DNA from: Sphingomonas sp. 28-66-16
GTDB lineage: Bacteria > Pseudomonadota > Alphaproteobacteria > Sphingomonadales > Sphingomonadaceae
DNA length: 64,000 nt
NCBI GenBank assembly: GCA_002281485.1
Contig: NCGF01000014.1
Location: 21,344 to 85,343, forward strand
Direction: 5' to 3'
Made by a program: the position numbers and the translations under genes. Under the pieces are notes generated by a model. It saw only the letters and a list, made by a program, of their open reading frames with translations, made no database searches and had not been told where the DNA came from. Below are positions 27,243-36,845 of the stretch, piece by piece; position 1 is the stretch's first letter, and the number at the start of each line of letters is the position of its first letter.

Positions 27243-27647
27243 TCAGGGCGCCTCGGGGCCGCCCGACGCCTGCGCCTTGCGCTCGGCGGCCCAGCGCTGG
27301 ATCAGCTGCTGAGTGCAACCGGACTGGCCGCCGGTGCCGGTCGGCGAGCAGGTATCGGGCAGCCCGCCGGCGACACGGCCGACTTCGTCGATCGTCGCAG
27401 CGCGGTTCACCCAGCTCTGGTTGGCGGGCGGAATCGGCCGATCACGCAGCGCCTTGGGGATGCGATAGGGGTCCTCGAGCGGCGAACAGACGACGATTTC
27501 GTCACCGGTCGCCTCGGGGCAGCGCTCGCCGACCTTGAGCAGCACGCTGCGAATACGCGTCGGCGGGGCCCCCTTCTCGGTCTGGTCCTGCGCCGACGCG
27601 GCAGCGGGCAAGGCGAGCAGCGCGGCAATGAGAAAGGGGCGAAGCAT
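27243..27647 (-). CDS. Exported hypothetical protein
   Basis: 134 residues from ATG 27647 (MLRPFLIAALLALPAAASA), preceded by GGAGA at the right distance; a TTG twelve bases upstream is less likely. After the signal peptide the protein has four Cys (ERCPEATGDEIVVCSP and DTCSPTGTGGQSGC), possibly two disulfides, and ends in a Gln/Ala-rich tail. The pattern ...EIVVCSP.EDPYRIPKALRD is familiar from uncharacterised sphingomonad proteins. It is transcribed against the trp genes, between trpE and the hydrolase gene. Confidence 0.65.
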   Translation of the reverse strand: MLRPFLIAALLALPAAASAQDQTEKGAPPTRIRSVLLKVGERCPEATGDEIVVCSPLEDPYRIPKALRDRPIPPANQSWVNRAATIDEVGRVAGGLPDTCSPTGTGGQSGCTQQLIQRWAAERKAQASGGPEAP

Positions 27648-27783
27648 GATGCTCTCCAATGGTCGAAGCGAGACTTGTCATGTCGGGGCTTTCGCCCAGC
27701 TGAACAAGGGGTTCCTCGTGCCGCGCCAAGCCTCTGTCGGCAATTGCTTGACCCGCCCCGCCCGGCTGGTAGCGTCGCTGCCC

Positions 27784-28866
27784 ATGATCCGCCTGCTCCT
27801 CGCGCTGTTCGCGTTCGCCGTCACCCCCGCCCTCGCCGCGCCCTGGCCGACCAGCGAGGGCAATGTCGAGCTGCGCGACGTGCGATTCGGTTCGGGTGAG
27901 ACGCTGCCGATGGTGCGGATGCACTATACGACGCTCGGAACGCCGCACCGCGATGCCCGGGGGCAGATCGACAATGCGGTGATGGTGCTGCACGGCACCG
28001 GCGGGTCGGGCAAGAACTTCCTCGTGCCGCAATTCGCCGACGAGTTGTACGGCCCCGGCGCGCCGTTCGACATCACGACGACCTATGTCATCCTGCCGGA
28101 CAATTTCGGCCATGGCGGATCGACCAAGCCGAGCGACGGGCTGAAGGCAGCATTCCCGCATTATGACTATGACGACATGGTGATGCTCCAGCACCGCATG
28201 CTCGTCGAAGGGCTTGGCGTCACCAGGCTCAGGCTGATCCTCGGCACCTCGATGGGCTGCATGCACGCGTTCGTCTGGGGCGAGACCTATCCGGGCTTTG
28301 CCGAGCGGCTGGCGCCCTTTGCCTGCAACCCCGTCGCGCTCGCCGGGCGCAACCGGATGTGGCGCAAGATGGCGATCGACGCGATCAAGGCCGATCCGGC
28401 GTGGCAGGGCGGCACCTATACCACCCCGCCCGCCGCCGGCATTCGCACCGCCGCCGATCTGCTGATCCTCGCCGGGATCAATCCGATCGCCGCCCAGACG
28501 CTTTGGCCGACCCGCGCCGCGACCGAGGCGGCGCTCGATCAGGCGTTCGATCGGGCGAGCAGGCTCGACGCCAATGACGCGATTTATTACCTCGACGCTT
28601 CGCGCAACTATGATCCCTCGGCGCTGCTCGAACGCATCACCGTGCCGGTGCTGTGGATCAATTCGGCCGATGACTTCATCAATCCCCCCGACCTGGGCTT
28701 CGCCGAGCCCGCCACCAAGCGGATGCCGCGCGCGCGCTTCATCCTGATCCCGGCCAGCGCCGACACCAAGGGTCATGGTACCCACACCTGGGCCAAATTC
28801 TGGAAGGCCGATCTCGCCCGGCTCCTCGCCGAGCCGGCCCTTCCCCCGACGGCGCCCGCCCGCTAA
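27784..28866 (+). CDS. Exported alpha/beta hydrolase, homoserine acetyltransferase-like
   Basis: 360 residues with a signal peptide ([18 protein letters not shown]). The alpha/beta-hydrolase core resembles MetX-type acetyltransferases: [14 protein letters not shown] (oxyanion region), [12 protein letters not shown], nucleophile elbow [11 protein letters not shown] with the Ser, INSADDF for the Asp and GHGTHTW for the His. Export to the periplasm argues against homoserine acetylation, so it is more likely an esterase or amide hydrolase. It lies 11 bp before trpG and may be cotranscribed with trpGDC. Confidence 0.82.
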   Translation: MIRLLLALFAFAVTPALAAPWPTSEGNVELRDVRFGSGETLPMVRMHYTTLGTPHRDARGQIDNAVMVLHGTGGSGKNFLVPQFADELYGPGAPFDITTTYVILPDNFGHGGSTKPSDGLKAAFPHYDYDDMVMLQHRMLVEGLGVTRLRLILGTSMGCMHAFVWGETYPGFAERLAPFACNPVALAGRNRMWRKMAIDAIKADPAWQGGTYTTPPAAGIRTAADLLILAGINPIAAQTLWPTRAATEAALDQAFDRASRLDANDAIYYLDASRNYDPSALLERITVPVLWINSADDFINPPDLGFAEPATKRMPRARFILIPASADTKGHGTHTWAKFWKADLARLLAEPALPPTAPAR

Positions 28867-28877
28867 GGGCGGCCTCC

Positions 28878-29474
28878 ATGATCCTCGTCATCGACAATTA
28901 TGACAGCTTTACCTGGAACCTCGTCCATTATCTGATGGAGCTGGGCGCCGAGGTGCAAGTGGTGCGCAACGATGCGCTGACCGCCGCCGACGCGCTGGCG
29001 AGCAACGCCCATGCCTTTCTGATCTCGCCCGGCCCGAAGACCCCCAACGAGGCCGGCATCTCGCTCGATCTGGTCGCCGCCTGTGCCGAGGCGCGCAAGC
29101 CGTTGCTCGGCGTGTGCCTCGGCCATCAGGCAATCGGCCAGCATTTCGGCGGGGTGGTGGCGCGCGGCGGCCTCATGCATGGCAAGACGTCGCCCGTGCG
29201 GCACGATGGCAGCGGACTGTTCGCCGACCTGCCCTCCCCCTTCACCGCCACCCGCTATCACTCGCTGATCGTCGAAAACATTCCGGCCGATCTCATCGTC
29301 AACGCCACCGCCGATGACGGTTCGGTGATGGGGTTTCGCCACGCGGCGCTGCCGATTCACGGCGTCCAGTTCCACCCCGAAAGCATCGCCACCGAGCATG
29401 GCCATGCGATGCTCGCCAATTTCATGGCGCTTGCGGGGCTGGAGCCCAAGGCGCTGACAAGGGCGCTGGCGTGA
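28878..29474 (+). CDS. trpG: Anthranilate/aminodeoxychorismate synthase glutaminase component II
   Basis: 198-residue class I glutamine amidotransferase that hydrolyses glutamine and passes ammonia to TrpE (and perhaps PabB). It opens with [19 protein letters not shown]. The triad is seen as the Cys in [13 protein letters not shown], and the His and Glu in [12 protein letters not shown]. Its last codons overlap the GTG start of trpD (GTGA), implying coupled translation. Confidence 0.95.
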   Translation: MILVIDNYDSFTWNLVHYLMELGAEVQVVRNDALTAADALASNAHAFLISPGPKTPNEAGISLDLVAACAEARKPLLGVCLGHQAIGQHFGGVVARGGLMHGKTSPVRHDGSGLFADLPSPFTATRYHSLIVENIPADLIVNATADDGSVMGFRHAALPIHGVQFHPESIATEHGHAMLANFMALAGLEPKALTRALA

Positions 29475-30466
29475 CCGTCCTCGTGTCGCTGCCCGATCCG
29501 GCCCGCCCGCTCGACCGCGAGGCGGCAGCGCAGGCCTTTGCCGACATCCTCGACGCGCGCACCAGCGAGGCGGCGGTCGCCGATTTCCTGATCGGGCTCA
29601 CCCAGCGCGGCGAGACCGCCACCGAGATCGCCGAGGCGGCGCGCGCGCTGCGGGCAAGGCTGATCCCGATCGAGGCGCCTGAAGGAGCGATCGATGTCTG
29701 CGGGACCGGCGGCGACGGCCATCACACCCTCAACGTCTCGACCGCGGTCTCGCTGATCGTCGCGGCGTGCGGCGTGCCGGTCGCCAAGCATGGCAACCGC
29801 GCCGCCTCGAGCAAGGCCGGCGCCGCCGACACGCTCGAGGCGCTTGGCCTCGATATGGAGCGCGCGGGGCAATCCGCCGAGGCCACGCTGCGCGATCTGG
29901 GAATCGCGTTTCTGTTTGCGGCCAATCACCATCCGGCGATGCGGCGCATCACCCCGATCCGGCGCCGGATCGGCAAGCGGACGATCTTCAACCTGATGGG
30001 GCCGCTCGCCAATCCGGCGCGCGTCACCCGCCAGCTGATCGGCATCGCCCGGCCCGATTACGCGCCGGTCTATGCAAGCGCGCTCGAACAGCTCGGGACC
30101 GAAGCAGCGGTGGTCGTGTCGGGCGAGGAAGGGCTCGATGAACTGTCGGGCGCCGGCCCGAGCATCGCCGTCAGCGTCGGCCGCTTTGCGATCGCGCCGA
30201 GCATCACCCCCGAAGACGCCGGCCTGCCGCGCCATCCGATCGCCGCGATCCGGGGCGGCGACCCCGCCTATAACGCGGCCGCGCTGCGCCGCTTGCTGAA
30301 AGGCGAGACCGGCGCCTATCGCGACGCCGCATTGCTCAATGCCGCAGCGTGCCTGATGCTCGCCGACCGGGCCGCCACGCTCACCGAAGGGGTCGAGGAG
30401 GCGCGCGAGGTGCTCGACAACGGCCTTGCCAACGCGCTGCTCGACTGCTGGATCGCTTACCGATGA
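29471..30466 (+). CDS. trpD: Anthranilate phosphoribosyltransferase
   Basis: 331 residues. Joins anthranilate and PRPP in the second tryptophan step. The glycine-rich PRPP site [18 protein letters not shown] and the anthranilate-binding [21 protein letters not shown] are clear; [20 protein letters not shown] is the usual later signature. Start GTG overlaps trpG by four bases; the stop overlaps the trpC ATG (CGATGA). Confidence 0.95.
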   Translation: MTVLVSLPDPARPLDREAAAQAFADILDARTSEAAVADFLIGLTQRGETATEIAEAARALRARLIPIEAPEGAIDVCGTGGDGHHTLNVSTAVSLIVAACGVPVAKHGNRAASSKAGAADTLEALGLDMERAGQSAEATLRDLGIAFLFAANHHPAMRRITPIRRRIGKRTIFNLMGPLANPARVTRQLIGIARPDYAPVYASALEQLGTEAAVVVSGEEGLDELSGAGPSIAVSVGRFAIAPSITPEDAGLPRHPIAAIRGGDPAYNAAALRRLLKGETGAYRDAALLNAAACLMLADRAATLTEGVEEAREVLDNGLANALLDCWIAYR

Positions 30467-31248
30467 CCACCATTCTCAACCGTATCCTCGAAACCAAGCG
30501 CGCCGATGTCGCCGCGCGCAAGGCCTTCGTCTCGCTGGGCGATCTCGATGCCCAGATCGCCGAGCAGACCGCGCCACGCGGCTTTCATGAAGCGCTGGTC
30601 GCGCGGGCGGCGGATGGATTCGGCCTGATTGCCGAGATCAAGAAGGCGAGTCCCTCCAAGGGCTTGATCCGCGAAAATTTCGACCCGCCGGCGCATGCTC
30701 GTGCCTATCAGGCGGGCGGGGCAGCGTGCCTGTCGGTGCTGACCGACGAACATTGGTTCGAGGGATCGGACGCCTATCTCACGGCAGCGCGCCTTGCCTG
30801 CACGCTGCCGGTGATCCGTAAGGACTTCATGATCGATCCCTGGCAGGTACCCGAATCGCGCGCGATCGGCGCCGATGCGATCCTGTTGATCGCGGCAGCA
30901 CTTGACGACGGCGTGATGGCCGAGATCGAGGCGGCGGCGATCGACTGCGGGATGGATGTGCTGGTCGAAGTCCATGACGCCCGCGAACTCGACCGCGCGC
31001 TGCGGCTCAAGACGCGGCTGATCGGGGTCAACAACCGCAATCTGCATGATTTCACGGTCGATTTCCGGCGCAGCTACGAACTGGTGTCGAAAGCGCCCAA
31101 GGACTGCACCTTCGTCGCCGAAAGCGGGCTTTCGACGCATGCCGATCTCGCGGCCATGGCCGACAAGGGCGTGCGCTGTTTCCTGGTCGGCGAAGCGCTG
31201 ATGCGCGCCGACGATATCGAGACGGCGACGCGGACGTTGCTCGGATGA
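30463..31248 (+). CDS. trpC: Indole-3-glycerol-phosphate synthase
   Basis: 261-residue TIM barrel closing the indole ring of tryptophan. Catalytic lysines and glutamates are in [13 protein letters not shown] and [13 protein letters not shown], with [25 protein letters not shown] and [14 protein letters not shown] following. The phosphate-binding end is [13 protein letters not shown] and [12 protein letters not shown]. Start ATG 30463 overlaps the trpD stop. Its own stop overlaps the moaC ATG (GATGAG), so trpGDC-moaC form one coupled string. Confidence 0.95.
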   Translation: MTTILNRILETKRADVAARKAFVSLGDLDAQIAEQTAPRGFHEALVARAADGFGLIAEIKKASPSKGLIRENFDPPAHARAYQAGGAACLSVLTDEHWFEGSDAYLTAARLACTLPVIRKDFMIDPWQVPESRAIGADAILLIAAALDDGVMAEIEAAAIDCGMDVLVEVHDARELDRALRLKTRLIGVNNRNLHDFTVDFRRSYELVSKAPKDCTFVAESGLSTHADLAAMADKGVRCFLVGEALMRADDIETATRTLLG

Positions 31249-31718
31249 GCCGGCTGACCCACCTCGATGCCGAGGGGGCTGCCCACATGGTCGATGTCGG
31301 CGCCAAGCGCGAGACGCTGCGCGAAGCCGTCGCGACCGGTCGGATCGAGATGAGCGCCGAGGCGGCAACCGCGATCCGCGACGGGCTGGTCAAAAAGGGC
31401 GATGTGCTCGCGGTTGCCCGGGTTGCCGGGATCATGGCCGCCAAGCGGACCAGCGACCTGATCCCGCTGTGCCATCCGTTGCCACTGTCACGCGTCGCCA
31501 TCGACCTTGCGCTCGACGCCCGGGGAGTCACCGCCACCGCGACCTGCGCCTGCACCGGACAGACCGGCGTCGAAATGGAAGCGCTCACCGCCGTCTCTGT
31601 GGCGCTGCTGACGGTGTATGACATGGCGAAAGCAATCGACAAGGGTATGACGATCGGCGCGGTGCGGCTGCTCCACAAGACCGGCGGCAAATCGGGCGAC
31701 TGGCACGCCGAGGCCTGA
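31245..31718 (+). CDS. moaC: Cyclic pyranopterin monophosphate synthase
   Basis: 157 residues. With MoaA it converts GTP to cyclic pyranopterin monophosphate in molybdenum-cofactor synthesis. Typical motifs are [49 protein letters not shown], and [28 protein letters not shown], which contains the catalytic Asp and Lys. Overlap with trpC indicates cotranscription with tryptophan genes, a known alphaproteobacterial arrangement. Confidence 0.95.
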   Translation: MSRLTHLDAEGAAHMVDVGAKRETLREAVATGRIEMSAEAATAIRDGLVKKGDVLAVARVAGIMAAKRTSDLIPLCHPLPLSRVAIDLALDARGVTATATCACTGQTGVEMEALTAVSVALLTVYDMAKAIDKGMTIGAVRLLHKTGGKSGDWHAEA

Positions 31719-31738
31719 TTCAACGCGAAAGCGCGTCG

Positions 31739-32554
31739 CTAGCCCGCGCTGATCGCGGCGCCGACGTCGACCATCTTGCCGCGCGTGACGATCACCCTGT
31801 CGCCGAGCTTGACCGCTGCGAACAGCTGCTTCGCGAACGGCGTCGGCACGCCGATGCAGCCGTGCGTCATGAACCCTTCGGCGACCGACGTGCCGTGGAT
31901 GCTGATGCCGTCGTTGGTGAGCCGCAGCATATAAGGCATCTTCGCATCATAGAGATTGGAGACATGGTCGGCGTCTTTCTGGGTAATCGGAAACACGCCG
32001 AGCGGGGTCGGCTTGTCATCGCCGCCATAAAGGATTGCCGAGGTGCCGATCTCAAAGCCGTCGCGAAACACCGACAGCGTCTGCGCGGCGAGATCGACCG
32101 TGATCATGATCGTCCCTGTCGCCGGCGCGCCACGCTCGTCCCAGTAATGATCGCCGAGATGGAGCGGCCCCTCGATCGGCAGGATGTGCTTGATCACATA
32201 GGCCGAACCGCTCGTTGGCGCCGGTTCTGCCGGCGCGGGCGATGCCTGGCTGGCGACAGCTGGCGAGGCTGCTTGCGACGGGGTCACCGCGGCAGGCGAT
32301 ACGTCAGGCGCTGAAACCTGAATTTCGGTGGCCCGAAGCGGCGGCGACGGCGGTGCTGCGGGCGCTGCATCGGCCGGCGATACGGGCGGTCTTGCCCGCA
32401 ACGCGCCGCTGGCCAAAACCAGGACCGCCACGGCCAAAAGCACCGTGAGGCTCATCATCCCGATAACCTGCCCGCCAAGTTTTGCCCGTCTCATGCAGCG
32501 AAGGGGTAGCCAAAATTCGCCCGCGCGCCACCCCCTGCGATCGGCGCGTTTCAT
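31739..32554 (-). CDS. L,D-transpeptidase (YkuD) domain protein, membrane-anchored
   Basis: 271 residues. An N-terminal membrane helix (MMSLTVLLAVAVLVLASGAL) is followed by a Pro/Ala-rich linker to about residue 115 and then a YkuD domain, which makes 3-3 peptidoglycan crosslinks or anchors proteins to the wall. The catalytic region reads SIHGTSVAEGFMTHGCIGVP: His and Cys are present, but the usual residue after CI (Arg or Asn) is Gly and the His-to-Cys spacing is short. Two starts are possible (32554 or ATG 32494), neither with a clear ribosome-binding site. It lies against the moaC/moeA direction. Confidence 0.8.
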   Translation of the reverse strand: MKRADRRGWRAGEFWLPLRCMRRAKLGGQVIGMMSLTVLLAVAVLVLASGALRARPPVSPADAAPAAPPSPPLRATEIQVSAPDVSPAAVTPSQAASPAVASQASPAPAEPAPTSGSAYVIKHILPIEGPLHLGDHYWDERGAPATGTIMITVDLAAQTLSVFRDGFEIGTSAILYGGDDKPTPLGVFPITQKDADHVSNLYDAKMPYMLRLTNDGISIHGTSVAEGFMTHGCIGVPTPFAKQLFAAVKLGDRVIVTRGKMVDVGAAISAG

Positions 32555-32693
32555 CGCAGGACAGTCGCCCCGACCATTAAGATTTCACGGGGCGACCGTG
32601 GTCGGCGGGGGTCTCCGCTTGATCGCCACCGGTGCTGATATATGGGTGGATCGGGATGAAGAGGCAGCGACTGACAGCATCGAAGGGCAGACG

Positions 32694-33890
32694 ATGACGG
32701 ACACGGTCGCAGGCCTGATGCCGGTCGCCGAGGCGCAGGCACGGTTGCTCGCCGATGCGCCGATCGTGGCCACCGAGATGCTGTCGATAGAGTCGGCGGC
32801 GGGTCGCTGGGCGGCGCGCGACATCGCGGCGCTGCGGACTCAGCCCGTTAACGATCTTTCGGCCATGGACGGCTATGCGATCCGCTTCGCCGATCTGCCC
32901 GGCCCCTTCGGCGTGATCGGCGAAAGCGCCGCGGGGCATGGCTTCGACGGCCAAGTCGGCCCCGGCCAGGCGGTCCGCATCTTTACCGGCGCGGCGATGC
33001 CGGCGGGCGCCGACACGGTGATGGTCCAGGAGGAAGTGCGCCGCGACGATGCACGCGCTACCCTCACCGGCGAGGGGCCGGCCTCGATCGGACAAAATGT
33101 CCGGCGCCAGGGGCTCGACTTCGCCCAAGGCGCGACGCTGATCGCCAAGGGCGATCGCCTGACCCCCGCCAGGATCGCGCTCGCCGCCACCGCCGGACAC
33201 GGATCGTTGCAGGTCAACCGGCGGGTGCGAGTGGCGATCGTCGCGACCGGCGACGAACTGGTCGCCCCCGGCGCCCCGCTCGTCGGTGCGCAACTGCCCG
33301 AATCCAACGGGGTGATGCTCGCCGCGCTGCTCGCCGATCTGCCCGTCGAGCTGATCAACCTCGGCATCTTGCCCGACCGGATCGAAGCGCTGACATCGGC
33401 CTTTGCTGCGATCGACGCCGATATCCTCGTCACGACCGGGGGCGCCTCGGTCGGCGATCATGATCTTGTCCGCCCGGCGCTGATCGCCGCTGGCGGCGCG
33501 ATCGATTTCTGGCGGATCGCGCTGCGCCCGGGCAAGCCGATGATGGCCGGCACGCTCGGGCGGGCGATCGTGCTCGGCCTGCCCGGCAACCCGGTTTCGG
33601 CGTTCGTTACGGCGCATCTGTTCCTGCGCCCGCTGATCGCCGCGATGGGCGGCGCCGCCGATCCGCTGCCGCGGTCCCTCCAAGCTATCCTCGGCGCCCC
33701 CCTTCCCGCCAACGGCCCGCGCCAGGATTATCTGCGTGGCCGCACCGAGCAAGGTCGAGTCGTCCCGGCGGCGATTCAGGACAGTTCGATGCTGCTGACG
33801 CTCGCGCGATCGGACTGTCTGATCGTCCGTGCGCCGCATGCCGCGCCCGCCCAGGCGGGCGACTCGGCGGAAATCCATCCCTTCGCTTGA
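32694..33890 (+). CDS. moeA: Molybdopterin molybdenumtransferase
   Basis: 398 residues. Inserts molybdate into adenylated molybdopterin. Recognisable parts: QPVNDLSAMDGYAIRFADL, IFTGAAMPAGADTVMVQEEV, VAIVATGDELV, LPESNGVMLAALL, LVTTGGASVGDHDLVRPAL, FWRIALRPGKPMMAGTLG and GLPGNPVSAFVTAHLFLRP. Start ATG 32694 (MTDTVAGLMPVAEAQ) fits the family. The following gene is lexA, 55 bp away, in the same direction but with its own promoter. Confidence 0.94.
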   Translation: MTDTVAGLMPVAEAQARLLADAPIVATEMLSIESAAGRWAARDIAALRTQPVNDLSAMDGYAIRFADLPGPFGVIGESAAGHGFDGQVGPGQAVRIFTGAAMPAGADTVMVQEEVRRDDARATLTGEGPASIGQNVRRQGLDFAQGATLIAKGDRLTPARIALAATAGHGSLQVNRRVRVAIVATGDELVAPGAPLVGAQLPESNGVMLAALLADLPVELINLGILPDRIEALTSAFAAIDADILVTTGGASVGDHDLVRPALIAAGGAIDFWRIALRPGKPMMAGTLGRAIVLGLPGNPVSAFVTAHLFLRPLIAAMGGAADPLPRSLQAILGAPLPANGPRQDYLRGRTEQGRVVPAAIQDSSMLLTLARSDCLIVRAPHAAPAQAGDSAEIHPFA

Positions 33891-33929
33891 CTTCACCAGA
33901 ACGGTTGCCTAAACGTTCGTCGTCTGTTC
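33887..33929 (+). promoter_or_regulatory. lexA promoter with alphaproteobacterial SOS box
   Basis: The direct repeat GTTC-GTCGTCT-GTTC at 33915-33929 is an exact GTTC-N7-GTTC LexA box. A possible -35 TTGACT (33887-33892, overlapping the moeA stop) and -10 TAAACG (33910-33915) are spaced by 17 bases, so the box covers the region just downstream of -10. This indicates LexA autorepression. Confidence 0.85.
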
Positions 33930-33945
33930 TGGACGGAGGAACATC

Positions 33946-34623
33946 ATGCTCACGCGCAAGCAGCACGAGCTTATCTGCTTCATCAACGATCGCCTGGGCG
34001 AGACCGGCGTTTCGCCCTCGTTCGAGGAAATGAAGGACGCGCTCGACCTCAAATCGAAGTCGGGGGTGCACCGGCTGATCAGCGCGCTCGAGGAGCGCAA
34101 GTTCCTGCGGCGGCTCCCCAACCGCGCGCGCGCGCTCGAGGTGTTGCGGATGCCCGACCGCCCCGAAACCGGCCGTTCGGCTTCGCCCAAGTCATCCCCG
34201 CTGCCCGCCAACATCAGGCCGGTGCCGCAGCCCGCCAACGACGTGATCGAAATCCCGCTCCATGGCCGGATCGCCGCCGGTGTGCCGATCGAGGCGTTCG
34301 AGGATTCGGCGATGCTCGCGGTGCCCGCCGCCTTGCTTGGCAGTGGCGATCATTACGCGCTCGAGGTGGCCGGCGATTCGATGGTGGATGCCGGCATTCT
34401 CGACGGTGACTATGCGCTGATCCGGCGGACCGACGTCGCCCGCGACGGCGAGATCGTCGTCGCGCTGATCGAGGACAGCGAGGCGACGCTCAAATATTTC
34501 CGCCGCGAGGGGGCGATGATCCGGCTCGATCCGGCCAACCGCGCTTATGATCCCCAGCGTTATGATCCGCGCCAGGTACGCGTCCAGGGGAAGCTCGCCG
34601 GATTGCTCCGCCGCTACGATTGA
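33946..34623 (+). CDS. lexA: LexA, SOS response repressor and self-cleaving protease
   Basis: 225 residues. N-terminal winged helix-turn-helix ([40 protein letters not shown]) and C-terminal S24 protease domain. The cleavage site is A111-G112 in HGRIAAGVP; the catalytic pair is S145 ([10 protein letters not shown]) and K183 (SEATLKYF). RecA-stimulated self-cleavage lifts repression of DNA-repair genes. GGAGGA lies six bases before the ATG. Its last 134 bp overlap the convergent comEC gene. Confidence 0.95.
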   Translation: MLTRKQHELICFINDRLGETGVSPSFEEMKDALDLKSKSGVHRLISALEERKFLRRLPNRARALEVLRMPDRPETGRSASPKSSPLPANIRPVPQPANDVIEIPLHGRIAAGVPIEAFEDSAMLAVPAALLGSGDHYALEVAGDSMVDAGILDGDYALIRRTDVARDGEIVVALIEDSEATLKYFRREGAMIRLDPANRAYDPQRYDPRQVRVQGKLAGLLRRYD

Positions 34624-36787
34624 CCTCGATCAGCGGCGGCGCCCGCCACGGATGGGCGTCGCCGGGTCGGGCGACGGTGGTGACCGTGCCGGTGGCCAAG
34701 GTGATCGCAACCCCGCCGGTCCGCGCGAGCACGGGGCGATCGAGCTTGAGCCAGCGCGGCACGCAGCGACGCGGCAGCCAGCGCTCGCTGATGACGATAT
34801 CGGCCCCCCGACAGGCGGCGATCAGCTCGGCCGCCGGCATGCGATAGGCACTGCGGGTGGCGAGGATGCGCCAGCGTCGCCCCGCCGCAACCCGATCGAC
34901 GAGGCAGAGATCGGCGCTGCAGCGCGCATTGCGCTGATCGGCCAGCAGCGAGGGCTCGCCGTCGACTCCGCCATTCTCGGCGAGCATCGCCCGTGTATAG
35001 TCACCCGCGCGGTCGCGGAGCATGGCGATCCCCCCATCGGCGGCGCGGACGCCGATGTGACGGCCATCGCCCGTCACCAGCAGATCGGGCGACGCGACAC
35101 GCGCCGCCATGATCGCCCCGGTCGTCAAGGGGAGCAGGCCGAGCGCACGCCACCGCGTGCGCCACAGGCCGAGCCACAGCCCACCGAGCACGATCAGGCC
35201 AAAGGCGCCGCCGCCCATCGTCGGCAGCGTCGCCACCGCCCCCGGCGCTTCGCCGACCCGGTGTGCGATCCATAGCAGCAGCATGAGCGATCGTTCGAGC
35301 AGCCACCAGAACGGCCACGCGAGTCCGATCGGATCGAGCACCAGCGCCAGCCCCTCGATCGGCATCACGACGAAGGTGGTGAGCGGGATTGCGACGATGT
35401 TCGCGATCGCGCCGTACAGCCCGGCCTTGTGAAAATGGAACAGCGCGATCGGCGAAAGTGCGGCTTCGACGAGGATGCCGGTGAGGAGCAACGACGCGAG
35501 CCCGCGCAGCACCGCGCGGCCCCGCCCCTCTTCGCGCGCCGCAAACCACGCCTTGACGCGCGGCTGTTCGTGGAGTGCGATGATCGCGGCGACGGCGGCG
35601 AACGACAGCTGGAAACTCGGGCCGACCAGGGCCTCTGGCCAGAACAGCAGGACGATCACCGCCCCGGTCGCGACCAGCCGCAGCGTCACCGCCTCGCGCC
35701 CGATCGCCAGCGCGACGAGCACCAGGAGCGCGGCGACGCAGGATCGCACCGTCGGCACCTCGGCGCCCGTGAGCAACGTATAGCCGATCGCGGCGACCGC
35801 CGCCGCCCCGGCCGCGATCAGCCGGAGCGGCAGATGCAGCGCCAGCCACGGGCTGAGCGCCAGCAGCCGCAGCAGCAGCACCATCACCCCGCCGACGACG
35901 GCGGTGATGTGCAGGCCGCTCACCGACAGCAGATGGGCGAGCCCCGCGCGGCGCATCGCCTCGGCATCGTCGATCGGGATCGCGCCCTGATCGCCGGTGG
36001 CAAGCGCGGTGGCGATCCCGCCAGCGCCGCCGGGCAGGTGGCGCTGAATATGCGCCGCCAGCCGTGTCCGCAGCCCGCCCGAATCACGCATGCCTGGTGC
36101 GATGACTTCGACCGGACCGAACCCGCGCCCGGTGGCGCCGATCGCGCCGAACCAGGCGACCCGCGCGAAATCATAGGCACCGGGCACCGATGGCCCCGGC
36201 GGCGGCATCAGCCGGGCGCCGAGGCGAATCACCGCCTGACGCCCGAGGCCGGCGGGCATGTCGGCAGCGGTGAGGTTGACCCGGATGTGCGGGGGCAGCG
36301 CTGCAGGCCGGCGGGCGTCCCCCTGATCGAGCAGCCGCAGCGGGGCCAGCCGCAAGCGATAGAGGTCACGCGCCGGCAGCGGTTCGATCCGCTCGACCCG
36401 CGCCTCGAAACGGACGATGGCAGGCCGACCGAGCACGGGCGCGGCCACCGACTCGGCCTTGGACCAGATCATCGCGAGCCCGCCTGCGACTGCGAGTGCC
36501 GCCATTGCCGTGACCCGGCTCGCGCGCGCGCCGCGATCCATCGCCAACGCGCCCGCCGCCAGCGCGCCTGCGACGAACAGCGCCCCCGCCCACGCCTGCC
36601 GATCGGGCAGCACGAACCAGAGAGAGATGCCGCCGCCGAGCATCACCGGCAGCCACAGAAACAGCTGCTCGCGTTCGGCCTCGAGCCAATGTTCGAGACG
36701 GTCGAAGACGCGCGCGCGCCATTGCCGCACCGCGATTTGAAGCCGCGCGGGGCTCGTGCTAGGGGCGGGCGCGGCTGAACTGGCCAT
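34490..36787 (-). CDS. comEC: ComEC/Rec2-family DNA uptake channel protein
   Basis: 765 residues. Integral membrane protein thought to carry transforming single-stranded DNA through the inner membrane. A DUF4131-type N-terminal region is followed by the Competence domain ([20 protein letters not shown] near residue 310, then about eight helices, with [12 protein letters not shown] and [15 protein letters not shown]). The C-terminal ~190 residues resemble a metallo-beta-lactamase remnant but lack HxHxDH. Start ATG 36787 is chosen after discarding upstream frame shared with gltX. The last ~45 codons run through the end of lexA on the other strand. Confidence 0.85.
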   Translation of the reverse strand: MASSAAPAPSTSPARLQIAVRQWRARVFDRLEHWLEAEREQLFLWLPVMLGGGISLWFVLPDRQAWAGALFVAGALAAGALAMDRGARASRVTAMAALAVAGGLAMIWSKAESVAAPVLGRPAIVRFEARVERIEPLPARDLYRLRLAPLRLLDQGDARRPAALPPHIRVNLTAADMPAGLGRQAVIRLGARLMPPPGPSVPGAYDFARVAWFGAIGATGRGFGPVEVIAPGMRDSGGLRTRLAAHIQRHLPGGAGGIATALATGDQGAIPIDDAEAMRRAGLAHLLSVSGLHITAVVGGVMVLLLRLLALSPWLALHLPLRLIAAGAAAVAAIGYTLLTGAEVPTVRSCVAALLVLVALAIGREAVTLRLVATGAVIVLLFWPEALVGPSFQLSFAAVAAIIALHEQPRVKAWFAAREEGRGRAVLRGLASLLLTGILVEAALSPIALFHFHKAGLYGAIANIVAIPLTTFVVMPIEGLALVLDPIGLAWPFWWLLERSLMLLLWIAHRVGEAPGAVATLPTMGGGAFGLIVLGGLWLGLWRTRWRALGLLPLTTGAIMAARVASPDLLVTGDGRHIGVRAADGGIAMLRDRAGDYTRAMLAENGGVDGEPSLLADQRNARCSADLCLVDRVAAGRRWRILATRSAYRMPAAELIAACRGADIVISERWLPRRCVPRWLKLDRPVLARTGGVAITLATGTVTTVARPGDAHPWRAPPLIEVNRSGGAIRRASPGRVPGADHNAGDHKRGWPDRAGSSPPRGGNI

Positions 36788-36845
36788 CGTTATCAAAGTC
36801 TGGGAGCAGCCGCATTTTGGCGCAAGTTCTGAAATCGGGGCGTTC

